A stretch of 10,342 nucleotides of DNA from an uncultured Lachnospiraceae bacterium. GTDB lineage: Bacteria; Bacillota; Clostridia; Lachnospirales; Lachnospiraceae. The DNA is taken from the NCBI GenBank assembly GCA_947068385.1, contig CAMTBF010000086.1, forward strand, positions 1 through 10,342, in the 5' to 3' direction. The notes beneath the pieces are model-generated. The model searched no databases. It was not told where the DNA came from and was given only the letters and a program-made list of their open reading frames with translations. Every line of letters starts with the position of its first letter. The first letter of the stretch is position 1. This document shows positions 1 to 9,360 of the stretch, piece after piece. Both the position numbers and the translations under genes were made by a program.

Positions 1-1145
1 AGATCTTGTTCCTGCACATTTTTCTTCTCTGCCCTTTCTGGGAGATGCTGATCCACTTCAGGTACCCGTTGATGAACAAGTCCAGCCCGCCGTCCAGCAC
101 TGCGTCCGTATTCCCGGTCTCCACCTCTGTCCGCAGATCCTTGACCAGCTTGTAGGGCTGGAGCACATAGGAGCGGATCTGGTTCCCCCAGCCGATGTCC
201 TTCACCTCGCCGCGGATGTCGGAGAGCTTCTCCACGTTGGCCTCCTGCTTTAACAGGAACAGCTTGGCCTTCAGCATCTGCATGGCCTTGTCCTTGTTCT
301 GGAACTGGCTGCGCTCGTTCTGGCACTGCACCACTGTCCCCGTGGGGATGTGGGTGATGCGGATGGCGGAGGAGGTCTTGTTGATGTGCTGTCCGCCTGC
401 GCCGCTGCTTCGGTAAGTGTCGATGCGCAGGTCCTTCTCGTCGATCTCCACGTCCAGGTCTTCCTCGATGTCCGGCATCACGTCCAGGGACACGAAAGAG
501 GTCTGGCGCTTGCCCTGGGCATTGAAAGGGGAAATGCGCACCAGCCTGTGGACGCCCTTCTCGGATTTCAGGTACCCGTAGGCATTGGTGCCGTTGACCT
601 GGAAAGTCACCGACTTGATGCCCGCCTCGTCCCCGTCCAGGAAGTCCAGCACCTCCACCGCGAAGCCCTTGCGCTCCGCCCATCTGGTGTACATGCGGTA
701 GAGCATGCTGCACCAGTCGCAGCTCTCGGTGCCCCCCGCGCCCGCGTTGAGCTTCAGGATGGCATTGTTGGCATCGTACTCGCCGGAGAGCAGGGTGCCG
801 ATGCGCAGCTCCTCGAACTGGGCGATGAAGTCGTCCAGCTCGGCCCGGATGTCGGGAATCAGGGAGGCGTCGTTCTCCTCGTATCCCATCTCGATGAGGG
901 TCAGGATGTCCTCATACTGGCCGGAGAGCTTGTTGCAGCCCTCTACGGTGCCCTTCAGGTCCTTTAAGTCCTTCATCTTCTTGTTGGAGCTGTCGGGGTC
1001 GTCCCAGAAGCCCGGGGCTTCCATCTCCCGCTCTAATTCTTCGATCCGCTTCTCCTTGTTAGCGAGGTCAAAGTGAATCCCTCACTTCCGCTAATGGAGT
1101 TTCGTAGGACTGTAGTTCTGTCTTCATCTGATCTAATTCTACCAC
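1..1145 (-). CDS. prfB: Peptide chain release factor 2 (RF2), with programmed +1 frameshift; 3' end beyond window
   Basis: RF2 recognises UGA and UAA stop codons in the ribosomal A site and triggers release of the finished protein. The gene starts at GTG (1145-1143), 7 bases after an AAGGTG ribosome binding site. Translation runs 25 codons to an in-frame TGA (1070-1068) and continues only after a +1 shift, giving LDLANKEKRIEELE and onward. In the shifted frame the stop-recognition tripeptide SPF falls at residues 205-207 and the catalytic GGQ at 250-252 (context SSGAGGQHINKTS), the same positions as in E. coli RF2 from memory. The usual family end (FINGYLK) is reached at residue 363, yet the frame stays open through at least residue 381 with a basic tail and leaves the window without a stop. 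It lies 46 bases downstream of secA, a common Firmicutes order, and has no obvious promoter of its own. Identity is certain; the true C-terminus is unseen. Confidence 0.96.
1067..1085 (-). other. prfB programmed +1 ribosomal frameshift site
   Basis: The slippery heptamer CTTTGAC lies at 1073-1067, with the zero-frame TGA at 1070-1068. An internal Shine-Dalgarno-like stretch, GTGAGGG (1085-1079), sits just upstream, and its AGG codon has the same codon offset from CTT TGA C as in the E. coli prfB site. In the known mechanism, scarce RF2 slows termination at the UGA, tRNA-Leu slips from CUU to UUU and translation resumes at GAC. RF2 thereby controls its own synthesis. Without the shift only a 25-residue peptide is made. 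Confidence 0.96.
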
Positions 1146-1191
1146 TTAACGTCACCTTCTTTCTGAAAATTAGTATGGTTAGGGTTACACG

Positions 1192-3756
<2,565 letters not shown>

Positions 3757-3801
3757 GGTTATTCATACCTTTCTTGGCCTTGTACAAAAGCCCTGCCCTT
3801 T

Positions 3802-3830
3802 ATTGTACCAGATTTGTCCGGCGGATTCAA
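3802..3830 (-). promoter_or_regulatory. secA promoter (SigA type, extended -10)
   Basis: On the minus strand, TTGAAT (3830-3825) and TACAAT (3807-3802) are separated by exactly 17 bases, and TGG directly precedes the -10, giving an extended TGn element. Transcription should begin near 3795, leaving a leader of about 40 bases before the GTG start of secA. This is one of the two best promoters in the window. Confidence 0.8.
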
Positions 3831-3869
3831 CACTAAGCTGTGGGAAGATATGAATATTTCATCAATATT

Positions 3870-6059
3870 TTATGAACAGTCCCCGAACATCAGGATAAAT
3901 TTCTCCGGAAGCACGCCCATGGGCAGGTAGCAGCGCAGAGAATTTCCCTCTCTGTCCATGCAGGATACCTCCACGCCGCCCTCCTGGAACAGGCTGTCGC
4001 TGCGGCAGGGATCGGAATAGTCCATAAGCGCCCACAGCTCCTCTATCAGCGCCCGGTCGGTGATCTCCAGCGCGGGCAGCAGCCCAAACTCCCTGTCCGG
4101 AGTGGCCTGGATGGTCTCTCCGAAGAGTTCGGCCTTCTCCTGCTTCTCCTGCTCCTCCTGGTCCCCGGCCAGCCCGTAATACTTCCTGGCAAGGTCTGTC
4201 ATCTCCTCCGCCGTCATCTCCTCATAGTTTCCGGGCAGGCTTAAGGATATGGCAGTGATCTCCCCGGGATCCGGCGGCGCCGCCCATTCTCCGAGGCCTG
4301 CGTCCTCCAGGGCCTCCAGGGTATGCTCCATGGTGTCGTAGATGCTTATCCTGACCATGGTGCTGATTTCCGCTCTGCCCCAAGCATTGAATTCCAGGCT
4401 GGCCAGCCGCCTTCCCTTACCCTGGAACGTGCCCTCCGGATTCTCCAGCACATCCCGGTTGTAGGCCTGGATAATCGTCCAAAAGGCCTCCGGCCCGAAA
4501 TCCCTCAGGGAAAATATCTCCCCGTAGCCCTGGCGCTGGAGCTCGAACTTCTCGCAGCGTTCCAGCATCTCCTGGCTGATGCAGAAAGCGTATTCCACAT
4601 ATTCCTCGTGGGAGAGCAGGGGCCAGAGCAAGTCCTTGTCCCGGCTGTCTATGCAGTATTTCCTATAATAGCTCCTGCCGCTTTTCAGGGTGACCCTGGT
4701 GAGCAGATTAAACCACGCTCCCTGTGGCTCCTCTTCTATGGCCCGCTCCAGGTAGGCGTAGATGGCGTCCGCGTCCTGGAAGCGCATCCTGAAAAGCGGG
4801 GAGTCCTGGAAATCGACCACGGTATAGCGGTTGCTGAACTCCCCTGTCCAGACCCCTATCTCCGCGATTTCCTCCTTGTCCGGCAGATAGTCGTCATAGC
4901 CCAGCCAGTCCCAGTTGAAAGCGAAGCAGATGAGCAATGCCACGGCCAGCACAGCCGCCATCTGGCGCTTATGGGTGAAGAACGCCTTGAAGTCCATGCC
5001 GAAGATGATGTCCAGCACCCCAAGGCAGAGCAGGACGGAAAATGTCAGGCCGAAAATCCCCCAGCCCAGCATCTGGCCGCCTGCGAACAGCTGGAACAGC
5101 ATCCATCCGCACATGCCCGCAACGATTCCCGCCAGGATCCTCATCAGGGTCTTGGCCGCCCGGTTCTTCACTCCCTGCTCCGCCAGCTCGGATGCCCTCC
5201 TGCGGTACAGCAGCCAGGCGCAGCACCCCAGGGCGGCCGCCAGGGCGAAATCCACTGCCAGCTTCCCCAGGAAAGCCCCCAGGCCGCCCTCCGCCCCCAT
5301 CCTCCAATAGAGCAGGGCCGGGGCCGCGAAGAGGGGCGAGACATGGGACAGGGCGCTCCAGTTCCACGTATTGTAGAACCGGTCCATATAGGTCAGGAAA
5401 AAGGCATACCAGATCCCCACGGCGCTTATGCCCCCCAGGCCCAGGATCATCATGCTGACCAGGGTATTCAGGATATTGCCGCTCAGCATCACCGCCGTCA
5501 GCACCAGGCCGTAGACCAGCAGGAACACAGTCACCAATGTAACTAAGGTCAGGGCCGCGTTTCCCAGCAGCCGCCCTATGTCCTCCCCGCCTGCCCCCAG
5601 CTTTCCCAGATAGCCTGCCGCCAGGGCCAGGGTGGGCAGATAGAACACGATGAAAGGCAGGAGCCAGAGCAGGAAGCCATCCAGGAAGCAGGCCGCGAAC
5701 AGGGTGTCCCGCTTCACGGGCAGGCTGTGGTAGGCATCCACCATATTCTTATGGAAGACGAAGCGGAAGCCGAAGAGCCCCGTAATGAGGGCCCCGGCAA
5801 TGGCCACTATCCCTCCCGTCACGGCGGCGTATTCCCGGAAAAAGGACACCGTCTCCCCGATCAGGTACTCCCTGCTGTCCATCCCGCGGAAGCGGATCCC
5901 CTCTGCCGCCATCTCCTCGATGCCCGCCTGGTTGCTGCGCCAGATCAGCCACACCACGGTCAGCATCAGGAAGCTCCCCAGGGCGGACAGGGCCAGCATC
6001 CAGATTTTATGCCTCAGGTCTTCCCTCATGACCTTAAAAAAGAAGTTCTTTGACGTCAT
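3870..6059 (-). CDS. ABC-2 type transporter permease with large C-terminal extracytoplasmic domain (DUF6449-like)
   Basis: This is the membrane subunit of an ABC exporter-like system of unknown substrate, 729 residues. The N-terminal half is strongly hydrophobic. I count about nine membrane segments, near residues 20-40, 79-100, 119-150, 164-192, 195-222, 263-285, 305-326, 330-353 and 366-382. Positive loops (HKNMVDAYHSLPVKRD near 103-118, RRRASELAEQGVKNR near 286-300, THKRQ near 362-366) fall on the cytoplasmic side, which places the remaining 345 or so residues outside. That tail is hydrophilic and acidic, with a charged EEQEKQEK stretch. It resembles the Lachnospiraceae permease tail that I recall as DUF6449; this recall is unverified. 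The ATG start has a good GGAGG site 9 bases upstream and overlaps the ATPase gene by 26 bases, so translation is probably coupled. No convincing terminator follows before the secA promoter. Membership of an ABC transporter is sure; function is not. Confidence 0.88.
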   Translation of the reverse strand: MTSKNFFFKVMREDLRHKIWMLALSALGSFLMLTVVWLIWRSNQAGIEEMAAEGIRFRGMDSREYLIGETVSFFREYAAVTGGIVAIAGALITGLFGFRFVFHKNMVDAYHSLPVKRDTLFAACFLDGFLLWLLPFIVFYLPTLALAAGYLGKLGAGGEDIGRLLGNAALTLVTLVTVFLLVYGLVLTAVMLSGNILNTLVSMMILGLGGISAVGIWYAFFLTYMDRFYNTWNWSALSHVSPLFAAPALLYWRMGAEGGLGAFLGKLAVDFALAAALGCCAWLLYRRRASELAEQGVKNRAAKTLMRILAGIVAGMCGWMLFQLFAGGQMLGWGIFGLTFSVLLCLGVLDIIFGMDFKAFFTHKRQMAAVLAVALLICFAFNWDWLGYDDYLPDKEEIAEIGVWTGEFSNRYTVVDFQDSPLFRMRFQDADAIYAYLERAIEEEPQGAWFNLLTRVTLKSGRSYYRKYCIDSRDKDLLWPLLSHEEYVEYAFCISQEMLERCEKFELQRQGYGEIFSLRDFGPEAFWTIIQAYNRDVLENPEGTFQGKGRRLASLEFNAWGRAEISTMVRISIYDTMEHTLEALEDAGLGEWAAPPDPGEITAISLSLPGNYEEMTAEEMTDLARKYYGLAGDQEEQEKQEKAELFGETIQATPDREFGLLPALEITDRALIEELWALMDYSDPCRSDSLFQEGGVEVSCMDREGNSLRCYLPMGVLPEKFILMFGDCS

Positions 6060-6936
6060 ATCCCTTTACCTCCGTTTCGCTGATGAATATCTCTTCCAAA
6101 GACAGGGGCAGCAGCTCGTAGAATACAGGCGCGGCTTCCTCCAGGAACCCGTCCACCTCCTGCCTGCTGCCCCTGACCGTAAAGGTATAGAGGGCCCCTC
6201 TGTTGTCCATGGTCAGGATCTCCATGCCCTCTTTGATCCGGCGCAGCATCTCCTCCTCTTTGATGACGCACTGCACCTTGTGGAGGTTCAGCTTCATCTC
6301 GTCCAGGTCCCGCTCGAAGAGGATGCCGCCCCTGTGCAGGAGCCCTACGGACTCGCAGATGTCCTCCAGCTCCCGCAGGTTGTGGGAGGCGATCACCGGG
6401 GTCAGGCCCCTCTCCTCTATCTCCCTGACGAACAGGGCCTTCACCGCCTGGCGCATGACAGGGTCCAGGCCGTCGAACGTCTCGTCGCAGAACAGATATT
6501 TCGTGTTCGCGCTGATTCCGCAGAGGATAGAGAGCTGCTTCTTCATCCCCTTGGAAAAGGTGTTCACCTTGCGCCCCTGATCCAGGCCGAATTTCCCCAT
6601 GAGCTCCTGCCATTTGGCGCTGTCTAAGCCCGGGTAGTAGGTCTGGTACAGGCGCAGCATGTCCATGGGCGTGCCGTTTCGGAAGAAATACTGGTCATCG
6701 GAGATATAGAAGATATTTGCCTTTCCGGCAGGATTGTCATAAATCTCCTCCCCGTCCACGATGACGTCTCCTGCGTCGGCTCTCAGGACGCCGCTGGCCA
6801 GCCGCATCAGGGTGGACTTCCCCGCGCCGTTGGTGCCGATCAGGCCGAACACATGGCCCTCCTCTATGGCGGCGCTGACATCGTCTATGGCTTTCACATC
6901 GCCGAAGCTCTTGACTACATTTTTGAATTCTATCAT
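6034..6936 (-). CDS. ABC transporter ATP-binding protein (YtrB-like)
   Basis: This 300-residue cytoplasmic ATPase is expected to power the permease encoded next to it. Visible motifs in order are Walker A GTNGAGKST (34-42), a Q-loop region around Q82 (ISDDQYFF), the signature FSKGMKKQ (127-134) in place of textbook LSGGQ, Walker B YLFCD (147-151) with catalytic E152, the D-loop region DGLD (155-158) and the H-loop histidine H185 in ASHN. The residues after about 215 form the extra C-terminal region common in ABC-2 ATPases. The start was set at MIEFKNVVKSF: its ATG overlaps the regulator's TGA as ATGA, and GGAGG lies 7 bases upstream inside the gntR gene. The open frame extends further upstream to 7065, but that part lies within gntR and reads like an out-of-frame shadow. 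The ATP-hydrolysing residues all look intact. Confidence 0.94.
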   Translation of the reverse strand: MIEFKNVVKSFGDVKAIDDVSAAIEEGHVFGLIGTNGAGKSTLMRLASGVLRADAGDVIVDGEEIYDNPAGKANIFYISDDQYFFRNGTPMDMLRLYQTYYPGLDSAKWQELMGKFGLDQGRKVNTFSKGMKKQLSILCGISANTKYLFCDETFDGLDPVMRQAVKALFVREIEERGLTPVIASHNLRELEDICESVGLLHRGGILFERDLDEMKLNLHKVQCVIKEEEMLRRIKEGMEILTMDNRGALYTFTVRGSRQEVDGFLEEAAPVFYELLPLSLEEIFISETEVKGYDVKELLF

Positions 6937-7304
6937 TGTCCGTCCTCCCCATAAATCTGCCGGATTCCCGCAATCAGCCGTTCTGCCGGGATTCCCGCCT
7001 CCCTGGCCTGTGCGGTGGCCGCCTGCCATTCCTGCCATATCCTGTTCTGCCTGTTCTCCTGCCATTCCTCCCTGGCCGTCACGAAGCTCCCCCTGCCGGA
7101 GACGGTGTAGAGATAGCCGTCCTGCTCCAGCTGGGCATAGGCCCGCTGGACCGTGTTGGGGTTCACGGACAGCTCCACGGCCAGGCTGCGCACGCTGGGC
7201 ATCCTGGTCAGCGGCTCCAGCCCGCCGTTCACGATCAGGCGCTCCAGCTTCTCCGCCATCTGCTCATAGAGAGGGCGCTTGTCCCGATAGTCTAACAAAA
7301 TCAT
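6933..7304 (-). CDS. GntR family transcriptional regulator, YtrA subfamily
   Basis: This 123-residue DNA-binding protein is a likely repressor of its own operon. The winged helix-turn-helix spans about residues 10-75 and shows family hallmarks: PLYEQ (11-15), MPSVRSLAVEL (35-45), VNPNTVQRAY (47-56) and LEQDGYLYTVSGRGSFV (59-75). Only about 48 residues follow, predicted helical and rich in Glu, Gln and Arg. This short dimerisation tail defines the YtrA subfamily and is too small for a ligand domain of FadR, HutC or MocR type. The ATG at 7304 was chosen because AGGAAG (7310-7315) sits 5 bases upstream and MILLDYRDKRPLYEQ matches the family start. An in-frame ATG at 7346 lacks a binding site. 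The gene heads an operon with the ABC ATPase and permease. It has a perfect inverted repeat over its own transcription start. The signal it senses is unknown. Confidence 0.93.
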   Translation of the reverse strand: MILLDYRDKRPLYEQMAEKLERLIVNGGLEPLTRMPSVRSLAVELSVNPNTVQRAYAQLEQDGYLYTVSGRGSFVTAREEWQENRQNRIWQEWQAATAQAREAGIPAERLIAGIRQIYGEDGQ

Positions 7305-7325
7305 CCGCTCTTCCTTTCCGGTATC

Positions 7326-7343
7326 ATGTGCCATATGGCGCAT
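7326..7343. repeat. 18-base imperfect palindrome in gntR leader
   Basis: ATGTGCCATATGGCGCAT is a palindrome apart from one mismatched pair (7329 with 7340), with the perfect core GCCATATGGC at 7330-7339. It lies between the likely transcription start and the ribosome binding site of gntR. It could be a second protein-binding site or an RNA hairpin in the leader; I cannot tell which. Confidence 0.5.
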
Positions 7344-7350
7344 CATCTAT

Positions 7351-7373
7351 GTGTATTAATATTCTTAATACAC
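7351..7373. promoter_or_regulatory. Probable GntR/YtrA operator (perfect inverted repeat)
   Basis: The arms GTGTATTAA (7351-7359) and TTAATACAC (7365-7373) are exact inverted repeats separated by 5 bases. The site abuts the -10 hexamer and covers the expected transcription start near 7366. That is where a repressor would block the gntR-ABC operon. GntR proteins bind such dyads as dimers. Assignment to the adjacent YtrA-type regulator is inferred from position. Confidence 0.8.
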
Positions 7374-7401
7374 TTATATCACATAAAAGGGACGCTGTCA
7401 A
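7373..7401 (-). promoter_or_regulatory. Promoter of the gntR-ABC operon (SigA type)
   Basis: On the minus strand a perfect -35 TTGACA (7401-7396) is followed after 17 bases by TATAAG (7378-7373), five of six matches to the -10 consensus. The start of transcription should fall near 7366, inside the inverted-repeat operator. The -35 lies within the terminator hairpin of the upstream gene glmS. Confidence 0.8.
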
Positions 7402-7416
7402 GACCGCCAGCGCCCC
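7385..7416 (-). terminator. Intrinsic terminator of glmS
   Basis: Read on the minus strand, GGGGCGCTG (7416-7408), a 10-base loop, then CAGCGTCCC (7397-7389) form a 9-pair GC-rich stem with one G-U pair. A TTTT run follows (7388-7385). It begins 23 bases after the glmS stop codon. The T run is short, so termination may be partial. Confidence 0.7.
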
Positions 7417-7435
7417 TATCCTATCCTATCCTATC
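7416..7435. repeat. CTATC x4 tandem repeat
   Basis: Four perfect tandem copies of the pentamer CTATC occur (GATAG on the glmS strand). They lie between the glmS stop codon and the terminator stem. The block is bracketed by two copies of CGCCCCTAT, at 7411-7419 and 7435-7443, so it looks like a slippage-generated or duplication-generated array. Confidence 0.85.
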
Positions 7436-7439
7436 GCCC

Positions 7440-9308
7440 CTATTCCACCGTCACGCTCTTCGCCAGGTTCCTGGGCTTATCCACGTCAAGTCCCCTGGCC
7501 ACAGAGATATAGTACCCCAGTAGCTGCAGCGGGACCACCGCCAGGCTCCCCACGAAATGCTCGTCGATCTTGGGGATATATACCGTGAAGTTCACCTGGT
7601 CCTCCGTGGCATACTTTCCGTAGGTGGTCAGCCCCATGAGATAGGCTCCCCTGGACTTGCACTCCACCATGTTGGAGACGGTCTTCTCGTACAGGTCGCT
7701 CTGGGTCAGCAGGCCGATCACCAGCGTCCCCTCCTCGATCAGGCTGATCGTGCCGTGCTTCAGCTCCCCGGCGGCGTAGGCCTCGCTGTGGATATAGGAT
7801 ATCTCCTTCAGCTTCAGGCTCCCCTCCAGGCAGACCGCATAGTCGATTCCCCGACCGATGAAGAACACGTCCCGGGCATTGGCGTACTTCGCGGCGAACC
7901 ACTGGATGCGCTCCTTCTCCTCTAAAAGCCGCTCTATCTTCTGGGGGATGAGCAGCAGCTCGTCGAGATAATGGGCGTAAGCTTCCTCGTCGATCATGCC
8001 CTTCACAAAGCCGAGCTGCACCGCCAGGCAGTATCCGGCGATGAGCTGGGTGCTGTATGCCTTTGTGGTGGCCACGGCGATCTCCGGGCCAGCCAGGGTA
8101 TAAATCACATGATCCGCCTCCCTGGCGATGGAGCTGCCCACCACGTTGACGATCGCCAGCGTGGGCACATCGTTCTCCTTTGCCAGCCGCAATGCCGCCA
8201 GGGTATCCGCGGTCTCTCCGGACTGGGAGATCACAAGGACCAGGGTATCGGCCCGGAAGCGGGGCTTCCTGTACCGAAACTCCGATGCCAGCTCCACCCG
8301 CACGGAGATATCCGTCAGATCCTCTATCACATACTGGCAGGCCATCCCCACATGCCAGGCGGAGCCGCAGGCCACCACGATGATGTCCCGCACCTTCGCC
8401 ATCCCCTCCTGGTCCAATCCGGCTCCGCTCAGGTCAATCCGCCCGTCTTTGATCAGGGAGCCCAGGGTGTCGGCCACCGCTTTGGGCTGCTCATGGATCT
8501 CCTTCATCATAAAGTGCTCGAAGCCGCCCCTCTCCGCCGCCTCCGCGGAGAATGTCACCTCCACCGGCTCCCTCTGGATCTTGTCGCCGTTCAAGTCGTA
8601 GAACACGGCCTCTCCCGGCGTCAGCCTTGCAAACTCCAGATTGCCGATATAATAGACGGACCTGGTGTACTTCAGAATCGCCGGCACATCGGAGGCCACA
8701 TAGGTCTCCCCCTGCGCAAGCCCGATGATCATGGGGCTGTCCTTCCTGGCCACCCAGATTTCCCCCGGGTAGTCCCGGAACATCAGCTCCAGGGCGTAGG
8801 AGCCGCGGACGCGCACCATGGTCTTGGCGATGGCGTCCACGGGGCCGATTTTGTACTTTTTATAATAGTAGTCCACCAGCTTGATCACGACCTCCGTATC
8901 CGTGTCGCTGTAGAATTGGTATCCGTGCCGCAGGAGCTTTTCCCGAAGCTCCTGGTAGTTCTCGATGATGCCGTTGTGGACGCCCACCACCTCGGACTCC
9001 ACCTGGCCGGAGGCGGATCCGGTGCAGTTCCCGCTCACATGGGGATGGGCATTGGTCTGGGTGGGCTCCCCGTGGGTGGCCCATCTGGTATGGCCGATGC
9101 CGCAGGTGCCCGTGAGCGCGTTTCCGCCGTCGGTCTTTTCATAGAGGTTGCGGAGCCTCCCCGTGGCCTTGACCACCTGGGCCAGCTCCTCCCCGTCCCG
9201 CACGGCGATGCCCGCCGAGTCATAGCCTCTGTACTCCAGCTTGGACAGGCCGTCCAAAAGGATAGGCGCTGCCTGATGGCTGCCGGTAAATCCTACTATT
9301 CCACACAT
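7440..9308 (-). CDS. glmS: Glutamine--fructose-6-phosphate aminotransferase (isomerizing)
   Basis: GlmS makes glucosamine-6-phosphate from fructose-6-phosphate and glutamine, the first committed step to UDP-GlcNAc for peptidoglycan. The 622-residue product has the class II glutaminase domain first: the Cys2 nucleophile exposed after Met removal (MCGIVGF), HTRWATHG at 73-80 and HNGI at 111-114. Two SIS sugar-isomerase domains follow, with SQSGETADT (361-369), E502, H518 in HSEAYAAGELKHG and K617 in the C-terminal PRNLAKSVTVE. These correspond to E. coli E488, H504 and K603. About 12 extra residues (near 94-106, CTGSASGQVESE) just before HNGI account for most of the excess over the usual 608-610. 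GGGAGG lies 10 bases before the ATG. The gap to the Nudix gene is only 52 bases, too short for a glmS ribozyme. An intrinsic terminator follows. Catalytic residues are intact. Confidence 0.98.
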   Translation of the reverse strand: MCGIVGFTGSHQAAPILLDGLSKLEYRGYDSAGIAVRDGEELAQVVKATGRLRNLYEKTDGGNALTGTCGIGHTRWATHGEPTQTNAHPHVSGNCTGSASGQVESEVVGVHNGIIENYQELREKLLRHGYQFYSDTDTEVVIKLVDYYYKKYKIGPVDAIAKTMVRVRGSYALELMFRDYPGEIWVARKDSPMIIGLAQGETYVASDVPAILKYTRSVYYIGNLEFARLTPGEAVFYDLNGDKIQREPVEVTFSAEAAERGGFEHFMMKEIHEQPKAVADTLGSLIKDGRIDLSGAGLDQEGMAKVRDIIVVACGSAWHVGMACQYVIEDLTDISVRVELASEFRYRKPRFRADTLVLVISQSGETADTLAALRLAKENDVPTLAIVNVVGSSIAREADHVIYTLAGPEIAVATTKAYSTQLIAGYCLAVQLGFVKGMIDEEAYAHYLDELLLIPQKIERLLEEKERIQWFAAKYANARDVFFIGRGIDYAVCLEGSLKLKEISYIHSEAYAAGELKHGTISLIEEGTLVIGLLTQSDLYEKTVSNMVECKSRGAYLMGLTTYGKYATEDQVNFTVYIPKIDEHFVGSLAVVPLQLLGYYISVARGLDVDKPRNLAKSVTVE

Positions 9309-9360
9309 AAAAGCGAATCCTCCCTGTCAAAATTTCGTCATATCTCGTACTAATGATTCC

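Noticed and set aside
3851..3872. AT-rich inverted repeats after the permease stop codon
   Set aside because: Stems of five or six A-T pairs without a T tract; AATATT is self-complementary by chance. Not supported as a terminator.
4323..5546. Long plus-strand open frame opposite the permease; similar ones at 350-967, 7971-9353 and 9412-10302
   Set aside because: All are complements of real minus-strand genes with no recognisable motif.
6937..7065. Upstream extension of the ABC ATPase frame
   Set aside because: It lies wholly inside gntR. The extra residues are low-complexity, and the ATGA-coupled ATG at 6936 has a better binding site.
7305..7346. Longer gntR start at 7346
   Set aside because: No Shine-Dalgarno sequence precedes it, and the extra 14 residues are not part of the family. 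The leader palindrome also falls in this stretch.
9325..9330. Perfect TTGACA just upstream of the glmS ribosome binding site
   Set aside because: A matching -10 would fall about 17 bases downstream, in the glmS start region (AAAATTTTGACA context). No TATAAT-like hexamer is there, and the transcript would lack the binding site.
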